DNA of 64,000 bases from Streptomyces xinghaiensis S187 (lineage in GTDB: Bacteria; Actinomycetota; Actinomycetes; Streptomycetales; Streptomycetaceae), in the NCBI RefSeq assembly GCF_000220705.2, contig NZ_CP023202.1, positions 6,354,501-6,418,500 on the forward strand, in the 5' to 3' direction. The translations under genes were made by a program, and so were the position numbers. Position 1 is the stretch's first letter; each line of letters opens with the position of its first letter. Positions 54,073 to 61,822 of this stretch are shown here, piece after piece. The notes under the pieces were generated by a model. It was not told where the DNA came from. It did not search any database and saw nothing but the letters and a program-made list of their open reading frames with translations.

Positions 54073-54225
54073 GACCACTCCGTTTCCTCTGTCCTGCCGC
54101 CGGTGCCGACGGCGATGAAATCCCGCCAATGTTAAGGGGGGTGCTCCAGGGGTGTTGCGGCCGTGCGCGGAGTGACGGCGGTCACCGATGTGCGGGGTGC
54201 CGGGGTCGGGGGCAGGCTGGAACAC

Positions 54226-54441
54226 ATGAACGACAAGCCGCCTGTGCTCGTGCACCCGCCGGCCGGCACCGGCCGGCGGGTCGAGATCCGCGGCCGGCGT
54301 GCCGGTACCGCGACCGGCCCCCGCGATCTCCTCGAATTCCTGCGCCGCGCCGGACTCGACCCGGACGAGGTGCGCCTCGACGACCCGTCCCTGATCGAGT
54401 GGCGTGGCGGCGGCCCGGACAACTGGCCCGGGCAGCTCTGA
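54226..54441 (+). CDS. Small hypothetical protein
   Basis: A 71-residue protein starting NDKPPVLVHPPAGTGRRVEIRG and ending WRGGGPDNWPGQL, with a helical middle (DLLEFLRRAGLDPDEVRL). Codon use is normal for the genome and the composition is protein-like, unlike the surrounding non-coding sequence. The ATG at 54226 is the likely start; the frame extends upstream. I recognise no domain. It is divergent from the permease. Confidence 0.6.
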   Translation: MNDKPPVLVHPPAGTGRRVEIRGRRAGTATGPRDLLEFLRRAGLDPDEVRLDDPSLIEWRGGGPDNWPGQL

Positions 54442-54829
54442 CGCGACGGCGCCGGCCGAGGCAGCGATACGGGCCGCGGCGGTGCCGGCCGCGGCAGTGC
54501 GGGTCGCCGTTGCCCGAGCGGTACCGCGGCGGGCGGGGCCGCTGCGGCCCCGGCCGCAACCCCGGATCCGGCCATTCCGGCCTCCGGCCCCTCCGTCACC
54601 GCCCCCGGCCGTGGCGGGCGGGCTCGATGACGCCCCGGCGGCCTCGTCGCTCCCCGCCCGTTTCCGCAGCTCACCGCCGGTCGCCCGGCCGGCCCCGCCC
54701 TCGTGCCCGCGGCTCCCCGCCCCGCCGGAGCGTGACGCCCGCGGTGCGCGCTGTGAGCGATGACACAAGGCACACCCGGGCCGGCGTCGCCGTCGCGTGG
54801 CAGACTGGGGGCCGTACCAGTGACGTCAG
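54442..54829 (+). other. Gene-free interval upstream of the FMN riboswitch
   Basis: 388 bp of GC-rich sequence; open frames are Ala/Pro/Arg runs and not convincing. A CAGACT -10-like element near 54801 could start the riboswitch transcript. Confidence 0.45.
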
Positions 54830-54954
54830 CGCACTCCGGGGTCGGTGAAAGTCCGAACCGGCGGTTAAAGTCCGCGACCCGGCCACTGCCAGTGGCCGGT
54901 TGACCAGGTGAGATTCCTGGACCGACGGTTAAAGTCCGGATGGGAGGCAGTGCG
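54830..54954 (+). ncRNA. FMN riboswitch (RFN element)
   Basis: The hallmark segments are present in order: GGTGAAAGTCC, AACCGGCGGTTAAAGTCCGC, a variable hairpin GGCCACTGCCAGTGGCC, AGGTGAGATTCCTGGACCGA, and CGGTTAAAGTCCGGATGGGA. The closing stem pairs CGCACT (54830-54835) with AGTGCG (54949-54954). It lies upstream of ribD with about 150 nt of expression-platform sequence and should shut down the rib operon when FMN is abundant. Confidence 0.97.
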
Positions 54955-55051
54955 TGGCGGTCGAGCACCGGTGCGCCGCCATCCGGCGGTGCGGTCCGCC
55001 CTTGGGGTGAGCCGTACGGCCGTACCCGCGTCGCCCCGTGTGTGTCGTCCG

Positions 55052-55101
55052 CCTCTGTCCTCGTCGACAGCCCCGGAGTCCGTGCCCGCAGAGGCAGGAG
55101 G
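55052..55101 (+). promoter_or_regulatory. Possible ribosome-binding-site sequestering stem of the riboswitch
   Basis: CCTC-TGT-CCTC (55052-55062) can pair by two 4-bp helices with GAGG-CAG-GAGG (55091-55101), the ribosome-binding site of ribD. This suggests translational control by the upstream riboswitch. Confidence 0.4.
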
Positions 55102-55106
55102 ACCCG

Positions 55107-56294
55107 GTGGCCACCGAAGCGCCCAGCACGGCCGAGACCCGTGCCATGCGGCGTGCCGTCGCGCTCGCCGCCCGCGGCACCGGCTCCACCAGCCCCAACC
55201 CCGTCGTCGGGTGCGTGATCCTCGACGCCGCGGGCGAGCCGGCCGGTGAGGGGTACCACCAGCGGGCCGGCGGGCCGCACGCCGAGATCCACGCCCTCCG
55301 CGCGGCCGGCGAACGCGCCCGCGGCGGCACCGCCCTCGTCACCCTGGAGCCCTGCGACCACACCGGCCGCACCGGCCCCTGCACCGGCGCGCTGATCGAC
55401 GCCGGGATCGCCCGCGTCGTCTACGCCGTCGCCGACCCGCACGACGAGGCCGCCGGCGGGGCCGCCACCCTCGCCGCCGCCGGGATCGAGGTCGAGCGCG
55501 GACTGCTGGCCGCCGAGGCCGAGGAGGTCAACCTCCCCTGGCTGACCTCCGTACGCCGCCGCAGGCCGTTCGTCCGCTGGAAGTACGCGGCCACCCTCGA
55601 CGGCCGGACCGCCGCCGCCGACGGCACCAGCCGCTGGATCTCCTCGCCCGCCTCCCGCGCGGACGTCCACCGGCTGCGCGCCGAGGCGGACGCCGTGATC
55701 GTGGGCTCCGGCACCGCCCGCGCCGACGACCCCCAGCTCGCCGTCCGCCACCCCGACCTGCTCGACACCCTCGGCGCCGGGCTCCGCCAGCCGCTGCGCG
55801 TCGTCGTCGACAGCAACGCCTCCGCCGTCAGGCCGGGCGCCCGGGTCCTGGACGGCAGCGCGCCCACCCTCGTCGCCGTCGCCGAGGACGCCGACGCCGC
55901 GCACCTGGAGGGCCTCGTCCCCGTGGTGCGGCTGCCGCGCGCGCCCGGCGGACGCGGCCTGTCCATCCCGATGCTGCTGCGCACCCTCTACGAGCGCGAG
56001 GTGCGCTCCGTGCTGCTGGAGGGCGGGGCGACCCTCGCCGGAGCCTTCGTCGCCGCCCGCTCCGTCGACCAGGTCGTCGGCTATCTCGCCCCCGCCCTGC
56101 TCGGTGCCGGTCCGGCCGTCCTCGCCGATGCCGGAATCGGCACGATCACCGACGCGTTGCGCCTGGATGTGACCGGTGTCGACCGCTTGGGTCCGGATCT
56201 GCGGATCACCGCCGTTCCCGGGGGGCCGGCTCCGGCCGCCGCCCCCGCCCCCGCCCCCGCCACTTCCGCCGTTCCCGCCTCCGAGGAGAACTGA
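55107..56294 (+). CDS. ribD: Bifunctional diaminohydroxyphosphoribosylaminopyrimidine deaminase / 5-amino-6-(5-phosphoribosylamino)uracil reductase
   Basis: A 395-residue enzyme for the second and third riboflavin steps. The N-terminal deaminase has zinc ligands His58 (HAEIHAL), Cys83 (LEPCDHTG) and Cys92 (GPCT). The C-terminal reductase begins about residue 150 (RPFVRWKYAATLDGRTAA, SRWISSPASRADVHRLR) with NADPH-binding VRSVLLEGGATLAGAF. The tail is Ala/Pro-rich. The GTG at 55107 follows GCAGGAGG by 5 bp. It is the first gene under the FMN riboswitch; ribE starts 1 bp after its stop. Confidence 0.96.
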   Translation: MATEAPSTAETRAMRRAVALAARGTGSTSPNPVVGCVILDAAGEPAGEGYHQRAGGPHAEIHALRAAGERARGGTALVTLEPCDHTGRTGPCTGALIDAGIARVVYAVADPHDEAAGGAATLAAAGIEVERGLLAAEAEEVNLPWLTSVRRRRPFVRWKYAATLDGRTAAADGTSRWISSPASRADVHRLRAEADAVIVGSGTARADDPQLAVRHPDLLDTLGAGLRQPLRVVVDSNASAVRPGARVLDGSAPTLVAVAEDADAAHLEGLVPVVRLPRAPGGRGLSIPMLLRTLYEREVRSVLLEGGATLAGAFVAARSVDQVVGYLAPALLGAGPAVLADAGIGTITDALRLDVTGVDRLGPDLRITAVPGGPAPAAAPAPAPATSAVPASEEN

Positions 56295-56295
56295 C

Positions 56296-56952
56296 GTGTT
56301 CACAGGAATCGTCGAAGAACTGGGCGAGGTCGCCGCCGTCGAGGATCTCGGGGACTCCTCCCGCTTCCGGCTGCGCGGCCCGCTGGTCACCCGGGACGCC
56401 AAACACGGCGACTCGATCGCCGTCAACGGCGTCTGCCTGACCGTCGTCGACACCGCCGCCGGCGAGTTCACCGCCGATGTGATGGCCGAGACCCTGAACC
56501 GCTCCAGCCTCGGAGCCCTCGTCCCCGGCAGCCGCGTCAACCTCGAACGCCCCATGGCGCTCGGCGGACGCCTCGGCGGCCACCTCGTCCAGGGCCACGT
56601 GGACGGCACCGGCACCATCACCGAGCGCGTACCGGGCGAGCACTGGGAGCTGGTCACGGTCTCGCTGCCGCCCCGGCTGGCCCGCTACGTCGTCGAGAAG
56701 GGCTCCATCACGGTCGACGGCGTCAGCCTCACCGTCGTCACGGCGGCGGACGACCACTTCACCGTCAGCCTGATCCCCACCACCCTGGAACTCACCACCC
56801 TGGGGAGCAAGAAGGCGGGCGACCCGGTCAACCTGGAGGTCGACGTCCTCGCCAAGTACGTCGAACGGCTGCTCGGCGCGGGCGCCGTCCCGGCCGGAGC
56901 GCACGCCGCCGGGGCCGTCGCCGGAGCCGCCGCCGGGGAGGCCGCCGTATGA
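56296..56952 (+). CDS. ribE: Riboflavin synthase (alpha chain)
   Basis: A 218-residue enzyme dismutating two lumazines to riboflavin. It has two repeated lumazine-binding domains, each with the conserved beginning: MFTGIVEELGEV and, at about residue 98, HLVQGHVDGTGTI. The first repeat holds DSIAVNGVCLTVV and the second GSITVDGVSLTVV. An Ala/Gly-rich tail of about 20 residues follows. The GTG start has GAGGAG upstream and lies directly after ribD. It overlaps ribM by 4 bp. Confidence 0.96.
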   Translation: MFTGIVEELGEVAAVEDLGDSSRFRLRGPLVTRDAKHGDSIAVNGVCLTVVDTAAGEFTADVMAETLNRSSLGALVPGSRVNLERPMALGGRLGGHLVQGHVDGTGTITERVPGEHWELVTVSLPPRLARYVVEKGSITVDGVSLTVVTAADDHFTVSLIPTTLELTTLGSKKAGDPVNLEVDVLAKYVERLLGAGAVPAGAHAAGAVAGAAAGEAAV

Positions 56953-57644
56953 GCACCTTCGACTGGCTGAACGCCCACGCCTTCACCGTTCTCGGCCAGG
57001 AGGTCATCTGGTCCGACATGGTGGGCAACACCCTGGGCCTGATCGCCCTCGCCCTCGGCTGGCGCCGCTCCCTGTGGACCTGGCCCGCACAGCTCGTCTC
57101 CGGTGTCGTCCTCGTCGCCGCCTACGCCTCCGCGCAGCTCAGCGGCGGCGTCGGCAAGCAGCTGCTGGTCATCGGCGTCGCCGTGTGGGGCTGGCGGCAG
57201 TGGCAGCACGGGAAGCGGCGCACGGGGGACGGCACCCTCGCGGTGCGCTTCGCCACCCGGCGGGAGCGCGGCCTGCTGGCGGCCGGCACGGTCCTCGGCA
57301 CCCTGGCCGTCGGCGGGCTGTTCACCGCCGTGCCGTCGCTCTCCTGGAGCCCCTGGCCGGACGCGTACATCTTCGTCGGCACCCTCGCCGCGATGGTCGC
57401 CCAGGCGCGCGGGCTGGTCGAGTTCTGGTTCGCCTGGATGCTGGTCGACGTGGTCGGCGTCCCGCTGGCCTTCAGCAGCGGACTGCCGTTCTCCGGCCTG
57501 GTCTACGTCATCTACTTCGTCCTCGTCCTGTGGGGCCTGCGCGACTGGTGGCTGCACACCCGCCGGCAGCCGGCGGCCGCAGCGGCCGGGGCCCCGCCCC
57601 AGCCGGTGCCGGCCGGGGCCGCCGCCACGGAGACCTCCGCATGA
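56949..57644 (+). CDS. ribM: PnuC-family riboflavin transporter
   Basis: A 231-residue protein with about 6-7 membrane segments of the PnuC fold (LGLIALALGWRRSLWTWPAQLVS... and AWMLVDVVGVPLAFSSGLP). PnuC proteins carry vitamin precursors by facilitated diffusion. Inside a rib operon the family member is RibM/PnuX, shown in Streptomyces davaonensis and Corynebacterium to transport riboflavin and analogues. It overlaps ribE by 4 bp and precedes ribAB, the ribE-M-AB-H order reported for the S. davaonensis cluster. Confidence 0.9.
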   Translation: MSTFDWLNAHAFTVLGQEVIWSDMVGNTLGLIALALGWRRSLWTWPAQLVSGVVLVAAYASAQLSGGVGKQLLVIGVAVWGWRQWQHGKRRTGDGTLAVRFATRRERGLLAAGTVLGTLAVGGLFTAVPSLSWSPWPDAYIFVGTLAAMVAQARGLVEFWFAWMLVDVVGVPLAFSSGLPFSGLVYVIYFVLVLWGLRDWWLHTRRQPAAAAAGAPPQPVPAGAAATETSA

Positions 57645-57763
57645 CCGCCCCCGCGCGGCCCGCCGCACCGCCCGCCGCCCGCACCGCCGCCGCACCGCCG
57701 CTCCGCCCCGCGCGGGCCGGCGACACCCCGGGCCCCGGCCCCTGGAGCACCGAAGGAGCCAGC

Positions 57764-59068
57764 ATGACCACCGCACTCCAGGACACCCACGACCGGTTCA
57801 CGGACGACGGGTACCCGGACGACCGGATCGTCCTCGACCCCGTCGAGCGCGCCATCGCCGACATCGCCGCCGGCCGCCCCGTCGTGGTCGTGGACGACGA
57901 GGACCGGGAGAACGAGGGCGACCTGATCGTCGCCGCCGAGAAGGCCACCCCCGAGATCGTCGCCTTCATGATGACCGAGTGCCGCGGCCTCATCTGCGCC
58001 CCGATGGAGGGCGACGCCCTCGACCGGCTCGAACTGCCGCAGATGGTGCGGGACAACACCGAGTCGATGGGCACCGCCTTCACCGTCTCCGTCGACGCCT
58101 CCGGCGCGCACGGCGTGACCACCGGCATCTCCGCCGCCGACCGGGCCACCACGTTGCGCCTGCTCGCCTCCGGGGACAGCACGCCCGGCGACTTCGTCCG
58201 CCCCGGCCACGTCTTCCCGCTGCGCGCCCGCCCCGGCGGCGTCCTCGCCCGCAACGGGCACACCGAGGCCGGTGTCGACCTCGCCCGGCTCGCCGGGCTG
58301 CGTCCCGCCGCCGCGATCGTGGAGATCGCCGCCGAGGACGGCACCATGATGCGCCTGCCCGAGCTGGTCCCCTTCGCCCGCAAGCACGGCCTGTCGATCA
58401 TCTCCATCGAGGACCTGATCGCCTACCGCCGGGCGGCCGAGCCCACCGTCCGCCGCGAGGCCGAGACCCGGCTGCCCACCGCCTTCGGCGACTTCCGCGC
58501 CTACGGCTACCGCTCCACGGTGGACGGCGTCGAGCACATCGCCCTGGTGCGGGGGGACATCGGCGACGGGACGGACGTCCTCGTCCGGGTGCACTCCGAG
58601 TGCCTCACCGGCGACATCTTCGGCTCGCTGCGCTGCGACTGCGGACCCCAGCTCCAGGAGTCCCTGTCCCGGGTCACCGAGGAGGGGCGCGGCGTCGTCC
58701 TCTACCTCCGCGGCCACGAGGGCCGGGGCATCGGACTGCTGTCCAAGCTCCGGGCGTACGAACTCCAGGAGCACGGCCGGGACACCCTGGACGCCAACCT
58801 GGAACTCGGCCTGCCCGCCGACGCCCGGGACTACGCCGCCGCCGCGCAGATGCTCACCGACCTCGGCGTGCGCAGCCTGCGGCTGATGACCAACAACCCC
58901 GGGAAGACCGCGGCCCTGCTCGCCCACGGGCTGCGGGTCGTCCGGGAGCCCGCGCCGGTGGCGGCCGGGGAGCACAACCTCCGCTACCTGCGCACCAAGC
59001 GGGACCGGATGGGTCACGATTTGCCCTGGCTGGACGACGGCCGGCCGCCGGCCCGCCACGTCCAGTAG
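57764..59068 (+). CDS. ribAB: Bifunctional DHBP synthase / GTP cyclohydrolase II
   Basis: A 434-residue fusion. The N-terminal RibB domain has VVVDDEDRENEGDLIVAAE and ITPEXVAFM-like TPEIVAFMMTECRGLICAP, with HTEAGVDLARLAG. The C-terminal RibA domain has the zinc cysteines C280, C291 and C293 (SECLTGDIFGSLRCDCG) and YLRGHEGRGIGLLSKLRAY. The ATG at 57764 has GAAGGAG 5 bp upstream. An in-frame ATG at 57641 overlaps the ribM stop (ATGA) and would add 41 Ala/Pro-rich residues; coupling from there cannot be excluded. Confidence 0.95.
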   Translation: MTTALQDTHDRFTDDGYPDDRIVLDPVERAIADIAAGRPVVVVDDEDRENEGDLIVAAEKATPEIVAFMMTECRGLICAPMEGDALDRLELPQMVRDNTESMGTAFTVSVDASGAHGVTTGISAADRATTLRLLASGDSTPGDFVRPGHVFPLRARPGGVLARNGHTEAGVDLARLAGLRPAAAIVEIAAEDGTMMRLPELVPFARKHGLSIISIEDLIAYRRAAEPTVRREAETRLPTAFGDFRAYGYRSTVDGVEHIALVRGDIGDGTDVLVRVHSECLTGDIFGSLRCDCGPQLQESLSRVTEEGRGVVLYLRGHEGRGIGLLSKLRAYELQEHGRDTLDANLELGLPADARDYAAAAQMLTDLGVRSLRLMTNNPGKTAALLAHGLRVVREPAPVAAGEHNLRYLRTKRDRMGHDLPWLDDGRPPARHVQ

Positions 59069-59130
59069 GAACGCACGACACCGACAACAGGCCCGCCCCG
59101 GCGGGCACGACGCGAGGGAAGACGACAGAC

Positions 59131-59661
59131 GTGAGCGGTAAGGGTGCCCCCGAACTGTCCGTGAAGGACTCCGGCGATCTGCGCGTGGCCGTGATCGCCG
59201 CGCAGTGGCACGAGCAGGTGATGGACGGCCTCATGGACGGCGCCCTGCGCGCCCTCGGCGAACTGGGCATCGAGGAGCCCACCGTGCTCCGTGTCCCCGG
59301 CAGCTTCGAACTGCCGGTCGTTGCCAAGGTGCTGGCGGGCCGCGGCTACGACGCCATCGTGGCCCTCGGCGTCGTCGTCCGGGGCGGCACCCCGCACTTC
59401 GAATACGTCTGCCAGGGCGTGGCCCAGGGGCTCACGCAGGTCTCCGTGGACACCGGGGTCCCGGTCGGCTTCGGGGTGCTCACCTGCGACACCGAGGAGC
59501 AGGCCCTGGACCGGGCCGGCCTGGAGGGCAGCCGCGAGGACAAGGGCCACGAGGCCGTGATGGCCGCCGTCGCCACCGCCACCACGCTCCGCACCGTCGC
59601 CGAACCGTGGCGGCGCACCGAGGCGCCGGGCAAGCAGGGGACGCGACCCGGTAAGTTGTAG
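59131..59661 (+). CDS. ribH: 6,7-Dimethyl-8-ribityllumazine synthase
   Basis: A 176-residue lumazine synthase, usually a pentamer or capsid. Conserved segments are VAVIAAQWHEQVMDGLMDGA, VPGSFELPVVAKVL, ALGVVVRGGTPHFEYVCQ with the catalytic His, and GFGVLTCDTEEQALDRAG. The GTG start follows a GAGGGAAGACGAC stretch. It lies 62 bp after ribAB and completes riboflavin synthesis in the operon. Five bp separate it from hisE, which appears to have its own leaderless-type promoter. Confidence 0.96.
   Translation: MSGKGAPELSVKDSGDLRVAVIAAQWHEQVMDGLMDGALRALGELGIEEPTVLRVPGSFELPVVAKVLAGRGYDAIVALGVVVRGGTPHFEYVCQGVAQGLTQVSVDTGVPVGFGVLTCDTEEQALDRAGLEGSREDKGHEAVMAAVATATTLRTVAEPWRRTEAPGKQGTRPGKL
59652..59657 (+). 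promoter_or_regulatory. Possible hisE -10 (leaderless)
   Basis: TAAGTT inside the 3' end of ribH, 9 bp before the hisE ATG. It would let the his genes escape riboswitch control. Confidence 0.4.
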
Positions 59662-59666
59662 CCACC

Positions 59667-59939
59667 ATGGCGAACAAGACATTCGAGGAGCTCTTCACCG
59701 AGCTCCGCCACAAGGCCGCCACCGGCGACCCCGCTACCTCCCGCACCGCCGAGCTGGTCGCGCAGGGCGTGCACAGCATCGGCAAGAAGGTCGTCGAGGA
59801 GGCGGCCGAGGTGTGGATGGCGGCCGAGCACGAGGGCACCGACCGCACGGCCGAGGAGATCTCGCAGCTCCTCTACCATCTGCAGGTCATGATGGTCGCC
59901 CGGGGCATCTCCCTGGACGACGTGTACGCCCACCTCTGA
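59667..59939 (+). CDS. hisE: Phosphoribosyl-ATP diphosphatase
   Basis: A 90-residue all-alpha enzyme for the second step of histidine synthesis. It contains KTFEELFTELRHKAATGDP, VHSIGKKVVEEAAEVWMAAE with the metal-binding Glu set (EEAAE), and EEISQLLYHLQVMMV. It is the separate HisE type rather than the HisIE fusion. It lies 5 bp after ribH and 172 bp before hisG, the standard hisE-hisG order in actinobacteria. Confidence 0.96.
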   Translation: MANKTFEELFTELRHKAATGDPATSRTAELVAQGVHSIGKKVVEEAAEVWMAAEHEGTDRTAEEISQLLYHLQVMMVARGISLDDVYAHL

Positions 59940-60048
59940 GTGTCGCCGCGCCGGGCCCCGCCCCGGCGGCGCGCTCCGCGGTACGCGACCGCCCGCCGCC
60001 CGTCGGCCCCGCCACGCGGCCGGCGCCGCGGACGCCGCCCGCGACAGC

Positions 60049-60090
60049 CCCCGAAGAACGCCGCCCCGCCGCCCCGAAGAACGCCGCCCC
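60049..60090 (+). repeat. 19-bp direct repeat upstream of hisG
   Basis: CCCCGAAGAACGCCGCCCC occurs exactly at 60049-60067 and 60072-60090, with a third partial CCCCGAAGAA from 60087. It lies in the hisE-hisG gap just before the hisG ribosome-binding site. Confidence 0.6.
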
Positions 60091-60111
60091 GAAGAAGCGA
60101 AGGAACGCCTC

Positions 60112-60960
60112 ATGCTGCGCATCGCCGTCCCCAACAAGGGTGCTCTCAGCGAGCCTGCGTCGGAGATGCTCCAGGAGGCCGGTTACAAGCAGCGCAAGGA
60201 CCGCCGCGAACTGGTCCTGGTGGACTCCGACAACGACGTCGAGTTCTTCTTCCTCCGCCCCCGCGACATCGCCGTCTACGTCGGCTCCGGCCGGCTCGAC
60301 ATCGGCATCACCGGCCGCGACCTGCTGCTCGACTCGGGCGCGGACGCGGAGGAGATCATGCAGCTCGGCTTCGCCGGCTCCACCTTCCGTTACGCCACCC
60401 GGCCCGGCACCGCCCAGGAGGTCGGTGACTTCGGCGGCATGACCGTCGCCACGTCGTTCGCCGGGCTCGTCACCAAGCACCTCGCCGACCACGGGGTCGA
60501 CGCCTCCGTCGTCCGCCTCGACGGCGCCGTCGAGACCGCCATCCAGCTCGGCGTCGCCGAGATCATCGCCGATGTCGTGGAGACGGGCACCACCCTCCGC
60601 AACGCCGGCCTGGAGATCATCGGCGAGCCGATCCTCCGCTCCGAGGCCGTCGTCGTCCGCCGCACCGGCGAGGACGGCGAGGACCCGAAGGTGCGGCAGT
60701 TCCTCCGCCGGATGCACGGCGTCCTCGTCGCCCGCCGCTACGTGATGATGGACTACGACATCCGCGTCGAACAGGTGGAGCGCGCCGTCGCCCTCACCCC
60801 CGGCCTGGAGTCGCCGACCGTCTCCCCGCTGCACCACGAGGGCTGGGTCGCCGTCCGCTCGATGGTCCCCTCCCAGGACGCCCAGCGGATCATGGACGAG
60901 CTGTACGACCTCGGCGCCCGGGCGATCCTCACCACCGGCATCCACGCCTGCCGCCTGTAG
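60112..60960 (+). CDS. hisG: ATP phosphoribosyltransferase (long form)
   Basis: A 282-residue HisG, the first and feedback-inhibited enzyme of histidine synthesis. The catalytic domain starts MLRIAVPNKGALSEPASEML, with RPRDIAVYVGSGRLDIGITG and the PRPP-loop segment EIIADVVETGTTLRNAGL. The C-terminal ACT-like regulatory domain (residues 210-282, MMDYDIRVEQVERAVAL) marks the long, HisZ-independent form. GAAGGAACGCCTC precedes the ATG. It is about 170 bp downstream of hisE beyond a direct repeat. Confidence 0.97.
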   Translation: MLRIAVPNKGALSEPASEMLQEAGYKQRKDRRELVLVDSDNDVEFFFLRPRDIAVYVGSGRLDIGITGRDLLLDSGADAEEIMQLGFAGSTFRYATRPGTAQEVGDFGGMTVATSFAGLVTKHLADHGVDASVVRLDGAVETAIQLGVAEIIADVVETGTTLRNAGLEIIGEPILRSEAVVVRRTGEDGEDPKVRQFLRRMHGVLVARRYVMMDYDIRVEQVERAVALTPGLESPTVSPLHHEGWVAVRSMVPSQDAQRIMDELYDLGARAILTTGIHACRL

Positions 60961-61058
60961 AACCGCCGCCCGCGCCCGCCCGGGCGGCCCGCCCGCGCCG
61001 CGTAACAGCGGCCGGGCGGGGCCCCGGACGGCACGGGCCCGAACCTCCGGAGACCCCT

Positions 61059-61550
61059 GTGTCCTCCTCCACCCCCGGCGGGGAACCCGCCGGCCGGCCC
61101 GGCCCGGACGGCCTGCCCGCGCTGCCCGTCACCTTCCGGCCGACCCGCACCCGGGTGATCCTGCTGAGCGCGGGAGCGGCGGTGCTCGCCACCCTGACGA
61201 TCCTCGCCGTGGTGCTGCCGTCCCTCAGCCCGGCCGAGCGCTCCAGCTTCGTCTTCACCGGACTCCTCGGCCTGGGCGTCATGGTGCTCCTCAGCCGCCC
61301 CCGCATCGACGCGGACGAGGAGGGCATCACGGTGGTCAACCTGACCGCCCGGCGCCGCCTCTCCTGGGCGGAAGTGCTCCGGGTCAACCTCAGGCCCGGC
61401 GACCCGTGGGTCCATCTGGACCTCGCCGACGGCACCCATCTGCCCGCGATGGGCATCCAGCCCGGCATCGCCCGGGACAAGGCGATCGCCGACGCCCGCG
61501 CGCTGCGCGCCCTCGCCGACCACCACGGCAGCGGCCGGACGGCGGACTGA
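61059..61550 (+). CDS. PH-domain-like membrane protein
   Basis: A 163-residue protein with a Pro/Gly-rich N-terminus and two membrane segments (VILLSAGAAVLATLTILAVV and SFVFTGLLGLGVMVLL). A C-terminal bacterial PH-like domain follows (IDADEEGITVVNLTARRRLSWAEVLRVNLRPGD). Genes of this type commonly follow hisG in Streptomyces. The GTG start lies after CTCCGGAGACCCCT. Function is unknown; signal sensing at the membrane is only a guess. Confidence 0.82.
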   Translation: MSSSTPGGEPAGRPGPDGLPALPVTFRPTRTRVILLSAGAAVLATLTILAVVLPSLSPAERSSFVFTGLLGLGVMVLLSRPRIDADEEGITVVNLTARRRLSWAEVLRVNLRPGDPWVHLDLADGTHLPAMGIQPGIARDKAIADARALRALADHHGSGRTAD

Positions 61551-61822
61551 CGGAACGCCGTCTTCCCCCGGGTAGGCCGCGGCCGGCGGCGCGCCGGACC
61601 CGCCGGCGGAAGCCGGATCGCACGTCCGTGCGCCTTCGCAGGCCCAGGAGCAGTGATTACCCTGTCCCCTGGCGGCGCGAAGCGCGCCCCGCCCCGCACC
61701 GGACGGGCACCGCGGCAGCGTACGTGCCCCGCGGGGCACCTGCGAGCCGAGGAGTGAATTCCTTAGCCCATGGACGGTCCGTCCTGTAGTACCCGCGCCG
61801 CCCTCTCCCCGGAGGCGGCGGC
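61551..61822 (+). other. Intergenic region before the CNNM genes
   Basis: 272 bp without a gene. An AT-richer patch at 61640-61670 (AGTGATTACCCTGTCCC) and GAGTGAATTCC near 61755 may contain the promoter of the transporter pair. Confidence 0.35.

Noticed and set aside
54404..54763. A 119-codon frame before the riboswitch
   Set aside because: Mostly Ala/Pro/Arg, overlaps the small 54226-54441 gene in another frame, and no codon pattern of its own.
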